From NCBI RefSeq assembly GCF_028369105.1, contig NZ_JAQNDO010000001.1, positions 12,060,501 to 12,124,500 on the forward strand: DNA of 64,000 nt. The letters are read 5' to 3'. Below are positions 17,038-25,762 of the stretch, in pieces. Source of the DNA: Polyangium mundeleinium. GTDB lineage: Bacteria; Myxococcota_A; Polyangia; Polyangiales; Polyangiaceae. The translations under genes and the position numbers were made by a program. The notes beneath the pieces are model-generated. The model did not search any database. It was not told where the DNA came from and saw only the letters and a list, made by a program, of their open reading frames with translations. Numbering within the stretch: position 1 is the first letter of the stretch; each line of letters opens with the position of its first letter.

Positions 17038-17769
17038 ATGGAACGCACGCTCCTCGGCGTCACGCTCGCGGCAACACTCCTCTTCGGCGCCGCAGGATGC
17101 GTGACGCCACGCGTGAGCCTCGCCGAAGGTCCACGCGAGTACGTCGCGACGGACTACGAGAGCGTGCTGCGGAAGTGGACGCGCACCGAAGACCTGTTCG
17201 CGGTGAGCGAGCTCGAAAACTACCTGACCGCGACGGCGACGTTCGAGTCGTGGGATTTTCGATGGGCCTACGTCGTGCGCTACGTGCAGGACTACCGGCT
17301 CACGATCGATCAACGGAAGAAGCTGCTCGAGCGGACGCTCGACGAGACACGGCAGCGGCACCAGTTCTTCGTGGCGCTCTACGGCGGCGAGCGTCGGTTC
17401 AACGATCTGACGAAGCCCGACAGCGCATGGATCGTGCGGCTGATCGACGACACGGGCAACGAGACGGCGCCGGAAGAGATCATCGCGATCACGAAGCCGA
17501 ACGCGCTCGAACGGACGTACTTCCCGTACAGCACGGTGCACAGGCAAGCGTTCCGGATCCGCTTCCCGCGCTCGACGGGCGACGGGAGGCCGACGATCTC
17601 GCCCCAAGCCAAGTGGTTCGGGGTCCGCTTCGCCGGCGCCCAAGGCAACAGCGAGCTCATCTGGATGATCGAAGAGACAGGGCCCGCCGAAGGGGCGAGC
17701 TCCGCCGATCCCGCAAGCCCGAACGCGCCGGCCGCAGATCCTCTCCGCACGACGACGGCGGTTCGTTGA
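17038..17769 (+). CDS. Predicted lipoprotein of unknown function
   Basis: A 243-aa protein with an N-terminal signal and lipobox ending FGAAGC (Cys about residue 21). The mature domain is mixed (YESVLRKWTRTEDLF, RWAYVVRYVQDYRLT, RLIDDTGNETAPEEI). The last 30 residues are Pro/Ala-rich and low-complexity. I recognise no domain. It starts 5 bp after the site-2 protease stop, so the two are co-expressed, and it may act with the protease at the envelope (inference). The start is the only ATG consistent with the signal peptide. Confidence 0.78.
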   Translation: MERTLLGVTLAATLLFGAAGCVTPRVSLAEGPREYVATDYESVLRKWTRTEDLFAVSELENYLTATATFESWDFRWAYVVRYVQDYRLTIDQRKKLLERTLDETRQRHQFFVALYGGERRFNDLTKPDSAWIVRLIDDTGNETAPEEIIAITKPNALERTYFPYSTVHRQAFRIRFPRSTGDGRPTISPQAKWFGVRFAGAQGNSELIWMIEETGPAEGASSADPASPNAPAADPLRTTTAVR

Positions 17770-17771
17770 TC

Positions 17772-17799
17772 CTCCCTTCTCCCGCGAGGGAGAGGGGAG
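17772..17799. terminator. Bidirectional hairpin between convergent genes
   Basis: CTCCCTTCTCCC (17772-17783) and GGGAGAGGGGAG (17788-17799) pair over 11 of 12 positions with a GCGA loop. It lies between two gene ends only 38 bp apart. The hairpin at 56078 belongs to the same sequence type. Confidence 0.65.
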
Positions 17800-17807
17800 A
17801 GGACAGC

Positions 17808-20540
17808 TCAGCGCGAGAGCAGCTCGGCCACGAGGGGGACGTCGGCCGCGAGCTCGAGCGCGAGCTTGCGATCGCCGACGAGGAGGATCACGCCGGAGGC
17901 CATCGCGCGCGACGAGAGCGGCGCAGGCACGCCGGCCCATAACGCATCGGCGAAGAGGAGCTCGCCGGCGCGGGCCTCGCCGACGACGGCCGGCGGTTCC
18001 CCTTCCAGGATCTCGACGCCGCCGCCGACGACGAAGACGAGCCCAGGCATCGGCTCGTTCTCCTGCGTGATCATCTCGCCCGACTCACGCACGCGCATGT
18101 CGAGGCGCGTGACGAGGGCGTCGCGGGTCTTGCCGTCGAGCCCACCGAGCGCGCCGAGCGCGAGGCCGGCGCGCGCCTGCAAGCGATCGGCGCTCGCCTT
18201 GCAGTCGTCGAGCACCCAGGGGCACGAGCGCAGCGCTTGGTCGAAGGTGGCCTCGTCCCACGACGCGATCTTCGCGCCGCTCGCGCCGGTGACGATGCGC
18301 ATGGAGAAGCCACCTTCGAACGAGCCACGCGACGTCAAGAAGGAGCGCGGGCCCGCGACGTGGCCCGGCACGGTCGCGTCGGTCGCGTAGACGGAGACGT
18401 CGCCCGCGATCACCAGCATGACGCCGAGCACGCGCGTCTGGCCGGGGCCGAGGGTCTCGATCTTCGCGGCGCGCGAGAGGGCGCGCTGGACGTCCTCGGG
18501 CAGGTCCGTGAGCGGCTCGATCGCTTCGAGCATCACGTCGCCGACGCGCGGCGGTCCCGAGGAGAGCGGCGCTTGCTCAGCCGCGGCCGGCGGCGCGGGC
18601 TTGGGCGCTTCGGGCTTGGGCGCTTCGGGCTTGGGCGCTTCGGGCTTGGGCGCTTCGGCCGCAGGCTGAGCCGCGTCGGGCTTGAGCGCGGCGAGCGCAG
18701 CGCGACCGGCGGGCGAGGCCGCGGGGCGCGGCGGCGCGGGCGGCGGCATCGTGGTGCCGGCTCTCTTCACGGCATCGGGGACGGCGGGCACCGTCTTCGC
18801 CGTCGGAGACACGGCCCAGCCGGGCTCCTTGTCCGGCGTGGGTTGCGTGGCGACGGCCGGGGGCTTCGGGACGCGGAGCGCGCTCGCCGCGATGGGGCTC
18901 TGGAGCGTGTCGGCGAGGGCGCGACGCGCGGTGGGGTTGATGCCGCCGGTCGTGGGCTTGGTCGGAGCGGGAGCCTTCGGGGCTTCGGGCGGCGGCGCAT
19001 CCGTCTTGATGACGGGCGGCTGTGTTTTCGCCTCGGTGCGCGGTTCGAGGACGGGCGGGGAAGGCGTGGTGGCAGGCCCCGCGGTCTTCTGCACGATGGC
19101 CGGCGCGGGGGCCTTCGGGGGCACACTCGGCGCGCGCGGTCCTTGTTTTTGCGGGATGGCAGCGGTCTGGGTGGCGAGTTGTCCCGGCTGCGGCGCGGCT
19201 GCGGGCTCGCCCGATCCGTCCGCTTCCGCCGCAGGCGCAGGCGCCGCAGGAGCCGGCGCCGCGGGAGCCGGCGGTTCGGGGGCGGCAGGGACCGGCGGGG
19301 GAAGCGGCGCGGCCGCGGCTTCGTTCGGCGCTTCGGCGACAGGCGGCGGAAGCGGCGGCGGTCGCACGGACGGCGGCTGCGGAGGCACGGGCGGGCGCAC
19401 CGAGGCCGGGGACGGCCCGGGCGGCGCGACCGCAGGGTTCGCGGGGGACGAGGCGCGCAGGGGCGGAGGCGGCGGCTTGGCGGGCGGCGCAGCGGTGGAA
19501 GCCGGCGCAGCGGCGAGCGCGGTGCCGCCAGGGAGCGGCGGCGGGACGGCGCGTTTTTTCCCGAGGGTCTGCTCGAGCGGCGCGGCCGAGGTGAGGACGT
19601 CATCGTCTTCGCGCATGGCCGGGACACGCGGCCGCGCGAGGCTGGCGCTCGACTCGCCGGTCGCCGATTTACGCCGCTGCACAGGCTCTTCGCCACGCGG
19701 CAGGTTCGCGCTCTGCGGATCTCCCTCCGACCAGGGATCGAGGATCGGCGAGCGAAGCGGCGTCTTGCGGGGCGGCGCGACAGACTTGCCCGGCCCCGGC
19801 GGGGGCGTGGAGGTCGTCCGCGCGGTCGTCGCAGACATCGGCGGCGGCGTCACCGAGCGAGGCGGAGGGCGCACCGAGGGCGGGCGTGACACGGGCGCGA
19901 GGAGGTCTCCCTCGGGGAGCGGCGCCGCCGGCGGGAGGGGCGATACGGGCGGGGGGAGCGGCGCGACGGAAGGCGGGCCGCCCTGCGCGGGAGACGCGAC
20001 GAACGGCGCTGCCTGCGGGAACACGGACGGCGGAGGCGGCGGCCGCAAGGAGCCGGGCGACGGCGCGATCGGCGTGGTCTGCGGAGGGAGAGGCGGCGGC
20101 GCCATCGAGGGCGGCCGCGCGGTGTGCGGTACAGCCGAAGGAGGCAGCGGCGTCGTCGCTTGCGGCGGCGGCACGGGCGGCGGCGCCATCGGCGGGAGCG
20201 GCGCCGGCGGCACGATCGCAGGCCTCACGTGCGCGGGCGGCGGCGTGCCGGTGTTGGGATCGAACTCGATGTCGAACGAGGGCAAGGGCGCGCGCGGCGG
20301 AGGCGGCACGTCGGGTGCGGCGGCGAGCGCGTCGTCGATCTCCTGGGCGTACATCCCGAGCTCGGAGGCGCGGAACGCGTTGCCCGAGGATTCAGCGGCC
20401 TCGGCAGCGCGGCGGAGCCACACAACCGCGTCTCTCCGCTCACCACGCGCCCACAACGTTTTCGCAGTCGACAACCCCCAGACGACATCCTCCGCGTCGT
20501 CGGGGCGCGGATCGGGAAGCGTCACCGAAAGCTCGGCCAT
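17808..20540 (-). CDS. Proline-rich protein with C-terminal cyclic-nucleotide-binding-like domains
   Basis: A 910-aa protein in three parts. Residues 1-75 are a short helical TPR-like unit (KTLWARGERRDAVVWLRRAAEAAESSG). Residues about 80-640 are a low-complexity Pro/Ala linker, including a 5-residue repeat PKPEA read from a 15-bp tandem repeat near 18600-18660. The last 230 residues form what look like two successive cNMP-binding-like beta-barrels: LPEDVQRALSRAAKIETLGPGQ, then VTRLDMRVRESGEMITQENE and GLVFVVGGGVEILEG. The phosphate-binding cassette signature is not preserved, so ligand binding is doubtful. I chose the ATG at 20540, 13 bp after the stop of the PQQ-repeat gene; it is the last gene of the ftsK group. 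Similar modular proteins in myxobacteria are thought to be regulators. Confidence 0.8.
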   Translation of the reverse strand: MAELSVTLPDPRPDDAEDVVWGLSTAKTLWARGERRDAVVWLRRAAEAAESSGNAFRASELGMYAQEIDDALAAAPDVPPPPRAPLPSFDIEFDPNTGTPPPAHVRPAIVPPAPLPPMAPPPVPPPQATTPLPPSAVPHTARPPSMAPPPLPPQTTPIAPSPGSLRPPPPPSVFPQAAPFVASPAQGGPPSVAPLPPPVSPLPPAAPLPEGDLLAPVSRPPSVRPPPRSVTPPPMSATTARTTSTPPPGPGKSVAPPRKTPLRSPILDPWSEGDPQSANLPRGEEPVQRRKSATGESSASLARPRVPAMREDDDVLTSAAPLEQTLGKKRAVPPPLPGGTALAAAPASTAAPPAKPPPPPLRASSPANPAVAPPGPSPASVRPPVPPQPPSVRPPPLPPPVAEAPNEAAAAPLPPPVPAAPEPPAPAAPAPAAPAPAAEADGSGEPAAAPQPGQLATQTAAIPQKQGPRAPSVPPKAPAPAIVQKTAGPATTPSPPVLEPRTEAKTQPPVIKTDAPPPEAPKAPAPTKPTTGGINPTARRALADTLQSPIAASALRVPKPPAVATQPTPDKEPGWAVSPTAKTVPAVPDAVKRAGTTMPPPAPPRPAASPAGRAALAALKPDAAQPAAEAPKPEAPKPEAPKPEAPKPAPPAAAEQAPLSSGPPRVGDVMLEAIEPLTDLPEDVQRALSRAAKIETLGPGQTRVLGVMLVIAGDVSVYATDATVPGHVAGPRSFLTSRGSFEGGFSMRIVTGASGAKIASWDEATFDQALRSCPWVLDDCKASADRLQARAGLALGALGGLDGKTRDALVTRLDMRVRESGEMITQENEPMPGLVFVVGGGVEILEGEPPAVVGEARAGELLFADALWAGVPAPLSSRAMASGVILLVGDRKLALELAADVPLVAELLSR

Positions 20541-20553
20541 GACCAGACAACCC

Positions 20554-21843
20554 CTACCACAGGCCGTTTCTGGTCGGTGCGGGAAGTGCCGCCCCCTGGA
20601 TCGCGTAGAGGCGGCCGTCCTCTGCGCCGGCGTACAGGACCCCGCCCGGGCCGAGGACGAGCGGGGCGTCGACGTCGCCGCCGAGCAGCACCGAGAAGAG
20701 GCGCGATCCGCGCGAATCCAGGGCGTAGACGTGGTCGTCGGCCGCGCCGAAGTAGAGGCGTCCTTCGGCATCGACGAGGGGCCCGCCATGCACGCCGAGC
20801 TCCCGGGGGCCGCCCTCACGTATCCGAAAGGCAAACCGCTCGACGCCGCTCGTCGGATCCAGGGCGACAATGCCAGGCCTCGGGCCGTACACTCCCGCGA
20901 TCACGCTTCCATCACGGCCAAGCGAGAGCCCCCCACGGACGAATCCGCCGACGTCCACGCGAAACCGGAGCGCGCCGCTCTTCTCGAAGGCGAAGACGTG
21001 GCCGCCGTCGGTGCCGACGAAGATCGCGCCGTCATCGCCGAGGAGCGGAGCGCAGTCGACATCGGCGCCGAGATCACGGCGGAAGACACGCGCGCCGGCG
21101 AGCGTGAACGCGTAGAGGTGGTCGTCCTGCGCGCCGACGTAGATGGTGCCGTCGTCGTCGATCGCGGGCGATCCGTAGATCTTGCGCTGCAAGCGGATGC
21201 GCGTGCGCAAGGCGCCGCTCGGGCGGATCACGTAGAGCGAGGTACCGGCGGCGATCACGATCGAGCCATCGGGCGCCTCCGCCGGCGCGGTGTCGGCGTC
21301 CCCATCGACGAGGAGCTGCCAGCGGATGCGGCCATCCGAGAGGCGAACGGCGACGACACGATCGGCGTCGGAGCCGAGGATGGCGTGATCACCCGTGACG
21401 AGCGGGCTCGCGTAGATGCGATCGCCGAGCTGGATCTTCCAGCGGAGATCGCCGGTGGGCGAGAGGCGCACGAGCGCGCCGCCGAGCGAGGCGACGAGGA
21501 GATCGCCGCCTTCGAGGATGGCGGGCATCGCGGCGATGGATGCGGCGACCTCGTGGAGGACGGAGGCAGCGGGGAGCGCGCGCGGGCCGTAGAAGGGGCT
21601 TTGATGCCGGCGCTTGGCGTCACCGCGGAAGGTGCGGCTCGGCGGGCCGCGCACGACGACCTCGGGCGGCGGAGGCGGTGCAGGCGGCGGGAAGGCCTCC
21701 GCGAGGCGGAGCGCCGGGTCGAGGATCGCGTGTTCGGTCGCGCGCGCAGTCATGAGCGTCAGCGGCGCGCGTCCGGCGGCGAGTGCGGAACAGATCGTCG
21801 CGACGGCCGCGGACGCGAGGAGCGGCCCCGGCTTGCCCCTCAC
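20554..21843 (-). CDS. PQQ-like beta-propeller repeat protein (BamB-like), secreted
   Basis: A 429-aa protein with an N-terminal signal sequence (LLASAAVATICSALAAGRA) and a Pro-rich stretch PPPAPPPPP. From about residue 90 it has repeated propeller blades with the pattern G-x-hydrophobic-YASPLVTGD, GTIYVGAQDDHLYAF, GAIFVGTDGGHVFAF, GRLYFGAADDHVYAL and GVLYAGAEDGRLYAI. This is the PQQ/quinoprotein-type repeat found in BamB and related scaffolds. There is no enzyme signature, so a scaffold or sensor role in the periplasm is most likely. The ATG overlaps the stop of the upstream 122-aa gene by 4 bp (ATGA). Confidence 0.85.
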   Translation of the reverse strand: MRGKPGPLLASAAVATICSALAAGRAPLTLMTARATEHAILDPALRLAEAFPPPAPPPPPEVVVRGPPSRTFRGDAKRRHQSPFYGPRALPAASVLHEVAASIAAMPAILEGGDLLVASLGGALVRLSPTGDLRWKIQLGDRIYASPLVTGDHAILGSDADRVVAVRLSDGRIRWQLLVDGDADTAPAEAPDGSIVIAAGTSLYVIRPSGALRTRIRLQRKIYGSPAIDDDGTIYVGAQDDHLYAFTLAGARVFRRDLGADVDCAPLLGDDGAIFVGTDGGHVFAFEKSGALRFRVDVGGFVRGGLSLGRDGSVIAGVYGPRPGIVALDPTSGVERFAFRIREGGPRELGVHGGPLVDAEGRLYFGAADDHVYALDSRGSRLFSVLLGGDVDAPLVLGPGGVLYAGAEDGRLYAIQGAALPAPTRNGLW

Positions 21844-22208
21844 CGCGCGCGACGACCGCTCCTGCGCGACGACCCGCTACGCTTCTCGGCGCCGTGGCTC
21901 TGCCCCGGGCTCGCGCCGTTCAAACCCGACGAACCATGCGCGCCGTGCACGCCGTTCGTGGCCGCGCCGTTCGCGCCGTGCACGCCGTTCAGCGTGTAGC
22001 CGTGCTCCACGCAGCGACGCATCATCTCTTCTTTGCCGGCGAGCGAGACGGACTCGCCGGGCATACGCCGGGCGAGCCACGCGATCAGCGTGAGCCCCGC
22101 TTCCCGAGCGGCGGGCGGCAACGCGTTTTCCCGAAGGAGGCTCGCGATCTGCCCGATGAGCCGTGTGCGCTCTTCTTCGCACGCCATCTCGAACGGTGTC
22201 TCTAGCAC
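21840..22208 (-). CDS. Small hypothetical protein with Gly/Asn/His repeat tail
   Basis: A 122-aa protein, not recognised. The first 70 residues are a compact helical domain (ERTRLIGQIASLLRENALPPAAREAGLTLIAWLARRM). The tail contains the repeated phrase NGVHGANGAATNGVHGAHG, then a basic Ser/Arg end. It lies 24 bp downstream of ftsK and overlaps the propeller gene by 4 bp, so it is in the middle of one transcript. Confidence 0.7.
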   Translation of the reverse strand: MLETPFEMACEEERTRLIGQIASLLRENALPPAAREAGLTLIAWLARRMPGESVSLAGKEEMMRRCVEHGYTLNGVHGANGAATNGVHGAHGSSGLNGASPGQSHGAEKRSGSSRRSGRRAR

Positions 22209-22232
22209 GCGGGGACGGAAAACAAATAGCGA

Positions 22233-25200
22233 TCAGAGCGGCGCGATCAGCACCTCACGGTCCTTCGCTCCGTTCGCGGGACCGACAATCCCGCGCTTTT
22301 CCATGGCCTCGACGATTTTTGCGGCACGGTTGTATCCAACGCCGAGCTTGCGCTGGATCCACGACGTCGAGCAGCGCCGCGTCTCGGCCACGATCCTTAC
22401 GGCAGCGTCGTACATCGGATCGTTCTCGGCATCATTCGTGTCGGCCTCCTGGCCCTCCTCGTCGCGCGGCTTGAGGATCGCCTCGTCGTAGACGGGCTCG
22501 CCCTGGAGGCGCAGGAAGTCCGTGATTCGCTGCACCTCTTCCTCGCTCGCGAAGGGGCATTGCACGCGGCGCGTGTCGGTGGCGCCGTTCATCTTCACGA
22601 GCATGTCGCCGCGGCCGAGCAGGTGCTCGGCGCCCTGCTCGTCGAGGATCGTGCGGCTGTCGACCTTCTGCGCCACGCGGAAGGCGATGCGCGTCGGGAA
22701 GTTCGCCTTGATCATGCCGGTGATCACGTCGACGCTCGGGCGCTGCGTCGCGAGGATGACGTGCATGCCCGCCGCGCGCGCCTTCTGCGCGAGGCGCGCG
22801 ACGCTGGCCTCCACGTCCTTGCCCTGCTGCATCATGAGGTCGGCGAACTCGTCGACGACGATCACGATGAACGGGATCTTCTCCGGCAAGGCCACGTCGG
22901 TTCCGTCCTTCGCGGCGTCGACCTCGACCTCGAGCCCCTCGGCCGAGATCGCGGCGACCTTCTTCGGCGGCCGCGGGGGCTTGGCCTCGCCGCGTTGCAC
23001 CTTCTCGACCCACGCGTTGTACGTGCCGATGTTCTTCGTGCCCGCATTCGCGAAGAGCTGGTAGCGCCGCTCCATCTCGTCGACGGCCCACTTGAGCGCG
23101 TTCGCCGCCTGCTTCATGTCCGTCACGACCGGAAGGAGCATGTGCGGGATACGATCGAAGGGCGCGAGCTCGACGACCTTGGGATCGATCATGAGCATGC
23201 GCAGCTCATCGGGCGTCTTGCGGAAGAGCAAGCTCACGAGCATCACGTTGAGCCCGACGCTCTTGCCCGCGCCCGTCGCGCCCGCGACGATCACGTGCGG
23301 CATGGACGCGAGGTCAGCGAAATACGGGGCGCCGATGATGTCGCGGCCGAGGACACAAGGCAGCGGCGCCTTCATCTCCTGGAAGCGTTTATCCTCGACG
23401 AGCTCGCGCAGCGAGACGGGCATGCGCCGCTCGTTCGGCAGCTCGAAGCCGATGCGGTTCTTGCCCGGGATCGGCGCGATGATGCGGACCTTGCGCGAGA
23501 GGCCGAGCGCGAGGTCGTCTGCGAGGCTCGCGACCTTCGAGACCTTCGTGCCCGCTGCCGGCGCGACCTCGAACGTGGTCACGGTCGGGCCCGGGTGGAT
23601 CTCCTCGACCTTGCCGCTCACGCCGTAGTCGGCGAGCGTCTTTTCGAGGAGCGCGGCGTTGTCGCGGAGTTGCTCCTCGTCAATGGCGAAGCGATCGCCG
23701 GGCGAAGGCGGTTCGAGCATGTCCGTCGTGGGCAAGCGGAAGCCCCTGCCCACCGCAGGCACGACCTTCACGACCTCGGGCGCGCTCGGCTTCTCGGGCG
23801 CGCGCGGGATCGCCTGAGGTGCAGCAGGCGGTGCGGCCGGCGCGACGGCGATCGGCGGCGTCACGGGTTTGGCGATGGGCTTCGGGGCCTCGACCTTCAC
23901 GGGCGCGATCGGGCTCTCGTCGATCACCTCGTCCGGTTCGTCCTCGCTCACGGGCGCTTCGTGTTCGAGGTCGCGCTCGAAGTCGCGCTCGTCCTCGTCG
24001 TCCGCTTCGTCCTCTTCGTCGTCGACCTCCTCGTTCACGACCGCGGGCTCGGGCGTGGGCGTGGGCGTGGGCGGCGGAGGCGCGGCCGGCGTCTTCGGCG
24101 ACTCGATCGGACGAGACTTCGTGATCGCCTTGGGCGCTTGTGCCTTCGGCGGCGCGACAGGCGGCGTCGGCGTGGCGGCGGCCTCGAAGAACGAGTCTCC
24201 TGCGGCCATGTCGGAGACGGCCACGATCGCCACGGGATCCGCGGGCGGCGCGAAGATCGCGGGGCCCGACGACACCTTGACGCTCGACGTGATCGGCGCT
24301 GCCACGGGCGCAGGTGCAGCGGGCGCGGCGGGCGCGATCGGGGCAGGCGCGATCGCAACGCGCGCAGCAGGTGCAGCGGGCGTGAGCGCAGCAGGTGCAG
24401 GCGCAGTCGATGCAGCAGGCGTGATCGACCGCGCGGCCTCCATCGGCGCCGCCGACGTGTTCGTCACGATCACCGCAGCCGGCGCCGCATTCTCCTCCTT
24501 CGTCTCCGTTTCCCCCGACGCAGCCGCGGGCTTCGCCGACTGCGCGCGCCGCTTGCGTTGTTGCGGCTTCGGCGCATCCGCCTCGACGAGCGCACTCGCG
24601 ATCGCGCCGCCGTCGTTCCACGCGGCGACCGGCAACGCCGGCTCGGATGCGCCCTTCGCGATCACCACGTTCATCGCATCGGGCGTCGCGTCCTTCTTGA
24701 TCTCGTCGCCATCGTCGCCGGCCGTCAGCGCTGCGATGATCGCGTCCGCCGCGGGCGTCGCCACGATCTTCGCGTCCGCGGCGCGCTCGGCCTTCTCGTC
24801 CTTCGTGCTCGCGCGCTCGATCTCGCGCGCCTTCTGCCACGCCGACGCGAGCGCGCGGAGGCCGAATGCGCCCTTCTCGCCGGCCGTCTCCAGCGATCGC
24901 CGCATCCGCTGCACGAGCTCGATGAACGAGAACGTCGCGCGCTGGACCAGGATCAACGAGACGACCGTCAGCCCGATGATGTACGAGCCGATCGCCGAGA
25001 ACAGCGATCGCATCACCTCGCCGAAGAGCTCGCCCACCGCGCCGCCGAGCGGCATCGCGCCGAACGACGTCGCCAGCGGAAACGCCACGTGCGCGAGCGC
25101 CGCCAGGATCACCACGACCACGGTGTCGCCGCCGAAGCGCGACACGCTCGCGCGCGACGGCTTGCCCCCGAGCAGCGGCGCCGACAGCGCCACGAGCTCG

Positions 25201-25544
25201 ATCGGCAGCGCCCACGCGACGACGCCCACCGTGCTCGCCGCGAATCCGGCGAACGCCGCGCCCACGGGCCCGACCCAGTCCGGCCCCACGACCTCCGGGC
25301 GCAGCGGATCTCCACGGAACGACGCCAGCGCGAGCGACGTGTAGAGCGCAGAGGCGAGCAGCACGAGCGCCGCTGCCTCCCGCGCATACGTATGGCGCGC
25401 CGGCGCGGCCATCGCCGCGGACGCACCCTCGCCCTCGCCCCCCCGGCCTCCGCCGCCACGCGTCTTTTTCGTGGGCGACGAAACAGTTTCACCGGGACCC
25501 GGGGCGGTCTGCACACGACGCGGAGCGAAGAGGGGAACGGTCAT
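22233..25544 (-). CDS. ftsK: DNA translocase FtsK/SpoIIIE
   Basis: An 1103-aa septal DNA pump that segregates chromosome termini at division. The N-terminus has four membrane helices (about residues 55-215). An Ala/Pro/Glu-rich linker of about 380 residues follows, with an acidic block (EEVDDEEDEADDEDERDFE). The motor starts near residue 630: alpha domain (GVSGKVEEIHPGPTVTTFEV), Walker A AGATGAGKSVGLN near 745, Walker B IVIVVDEFADLMM near 895, and RIAFRVAQKVDSRTILD. The C-terminal gamma winged helix (YDAAVRIVAETRRCSTSWI) recognises polar KOPS-type sites. About 30 extra residues rich in Pro/Lys (PPRPPKKVAAISAEGLEVEV) are inserted between the Walker motifs, as in many deltaproteobacterial copies. 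The start is ATG 25544, with TAGGTT 10 nt upstream. Confidence 0.96.
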   Translation of the reverse strand: MTVPLFAPRRVQTAPGPGETVSSPTKKTRGGGGRGGEGEGASAAMAAPARHTYAREAAALVLLASALYTSLALASFRGDPLRPEVVGPDWVGPVGAAFAGFAASTVGVVAWALPIELVALSAPLLGGKPSRASVSRFGGDTVVVVILAALAHVAFPLATSFGAMPLGGAVGELFGEVMRSLFSAIGSYIIGLTVVSLILVQRATFSFIELVQRMRRSLETAGEKGAFGLRALASAWQKAREIERASTKDEKAERAADAKIVATPAADAIIAALTAGDDGDEIKKDATPDAMNVVIAKGASEPALPVAAWNDGGAIASALVEADAPKPQQRKRRAQSAKPAAASGETETKEENAAPAAVIVTNTSAAPMEAARSITPAASTAPAPAALTPAAPAARVAIAPAPIAPAAPAAPAPVAAPITSSVKVSSGPAIFAPPADPVAIVAVSDMAAGDSFFEAAATPTPPVAPPKAQAPKAITKSRPIESPKTPAAPPPPTPTPTPEPAVVNEEVDDEEDEADDEDERDFERDLEHEAPVSEDEPDEVIDESPIAPVKVEAPKPIAKPVTPPIAVAPAAPPAAPQAIPRAPEKPSAPEVVKVVPAVGRGFRLPTTDMLEPPSPGDRFAIDEEQLRDNAALLEKTLADYGVSGKVEEIHPGPTVTTFEVAPAAGTKVSKVASLADDLALGLSRKVRIIAPIPGKNRIGFELPNERRMPVSLRELVEDKRFQEMKAPLPCVLGRDIIGAPYFADLASMPHVIVAGATGAGKSVGLNVMLVSLLFRKTPDELRMLMIDPKVVELAPFDRIPHMLLPVVTDMKQAANALKWAVDEMERRYQLFANAGTKNIGTYNAWVEKVQRGEAKPPRPPKKVAAISAEGLEVEVDAAKDGTDVALPEKIPFIVIVVDEFADLMMQQGKDVEASVARLAQKARAAGMHVILATQRPSVDVITGMIKANFPTRIAFRVAQKVDSRTILDEQGAEHLLGRGDMLVKMNGATDTRRVQCPFASEEEVQRITDFLRLQGEPVYDEAILKPRDEEGQEADTNDAENDPMYDAAVRIVAETRRCSTSWIQRKLGVGYNRAAKIVEAMEKRGIVGPANGAKDREVLIAPL

Positions 25545-25710
25545 GGCCTACCTGAACCTACCTTGCCTACATATTCCCACTCTTCCCTCTATGCAAGTCC
25601 CTGGTGGCGAAGCTGGTGGGACGCGCCGGGTTCGTGATCGAGGGTACAGAGGATCCCCCTCTTCGGCGCGGCGCGGCGAGGCTGCGCCTTTGTTAAGGAC
25701 CCGAAATTCT

Positions 25711-25740
25711 TTGAGCCTGGGACGCCCCGAGCGGTACCAT
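25711..25740 (+). promoter_or_regulatory. Sigma-70-like promoter of the HEAT-like lipoprotein gene
   Basis: TTGAGC (25711-25716), an 18-nt spacer and TACCAT (25735-25740). This predicts a transcript starting near 25747 with a leader of about 16 nt before the ATG at 25763. The rest of the 218-bp divergent gap to ftsK shows nothing else clear, apart from repeated GTAGG words upstream of ftsK. Confidence 0.5.
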
Positions 25741-25762
25741 CGCCGCCATTCCCAAGGACAGC

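Noticed and set aside
22560-25637. 1025-codon open frame antisense to ftsK
   Set aside because: A shadow of the codon bias; the opposite strand has all FtsK motifs.
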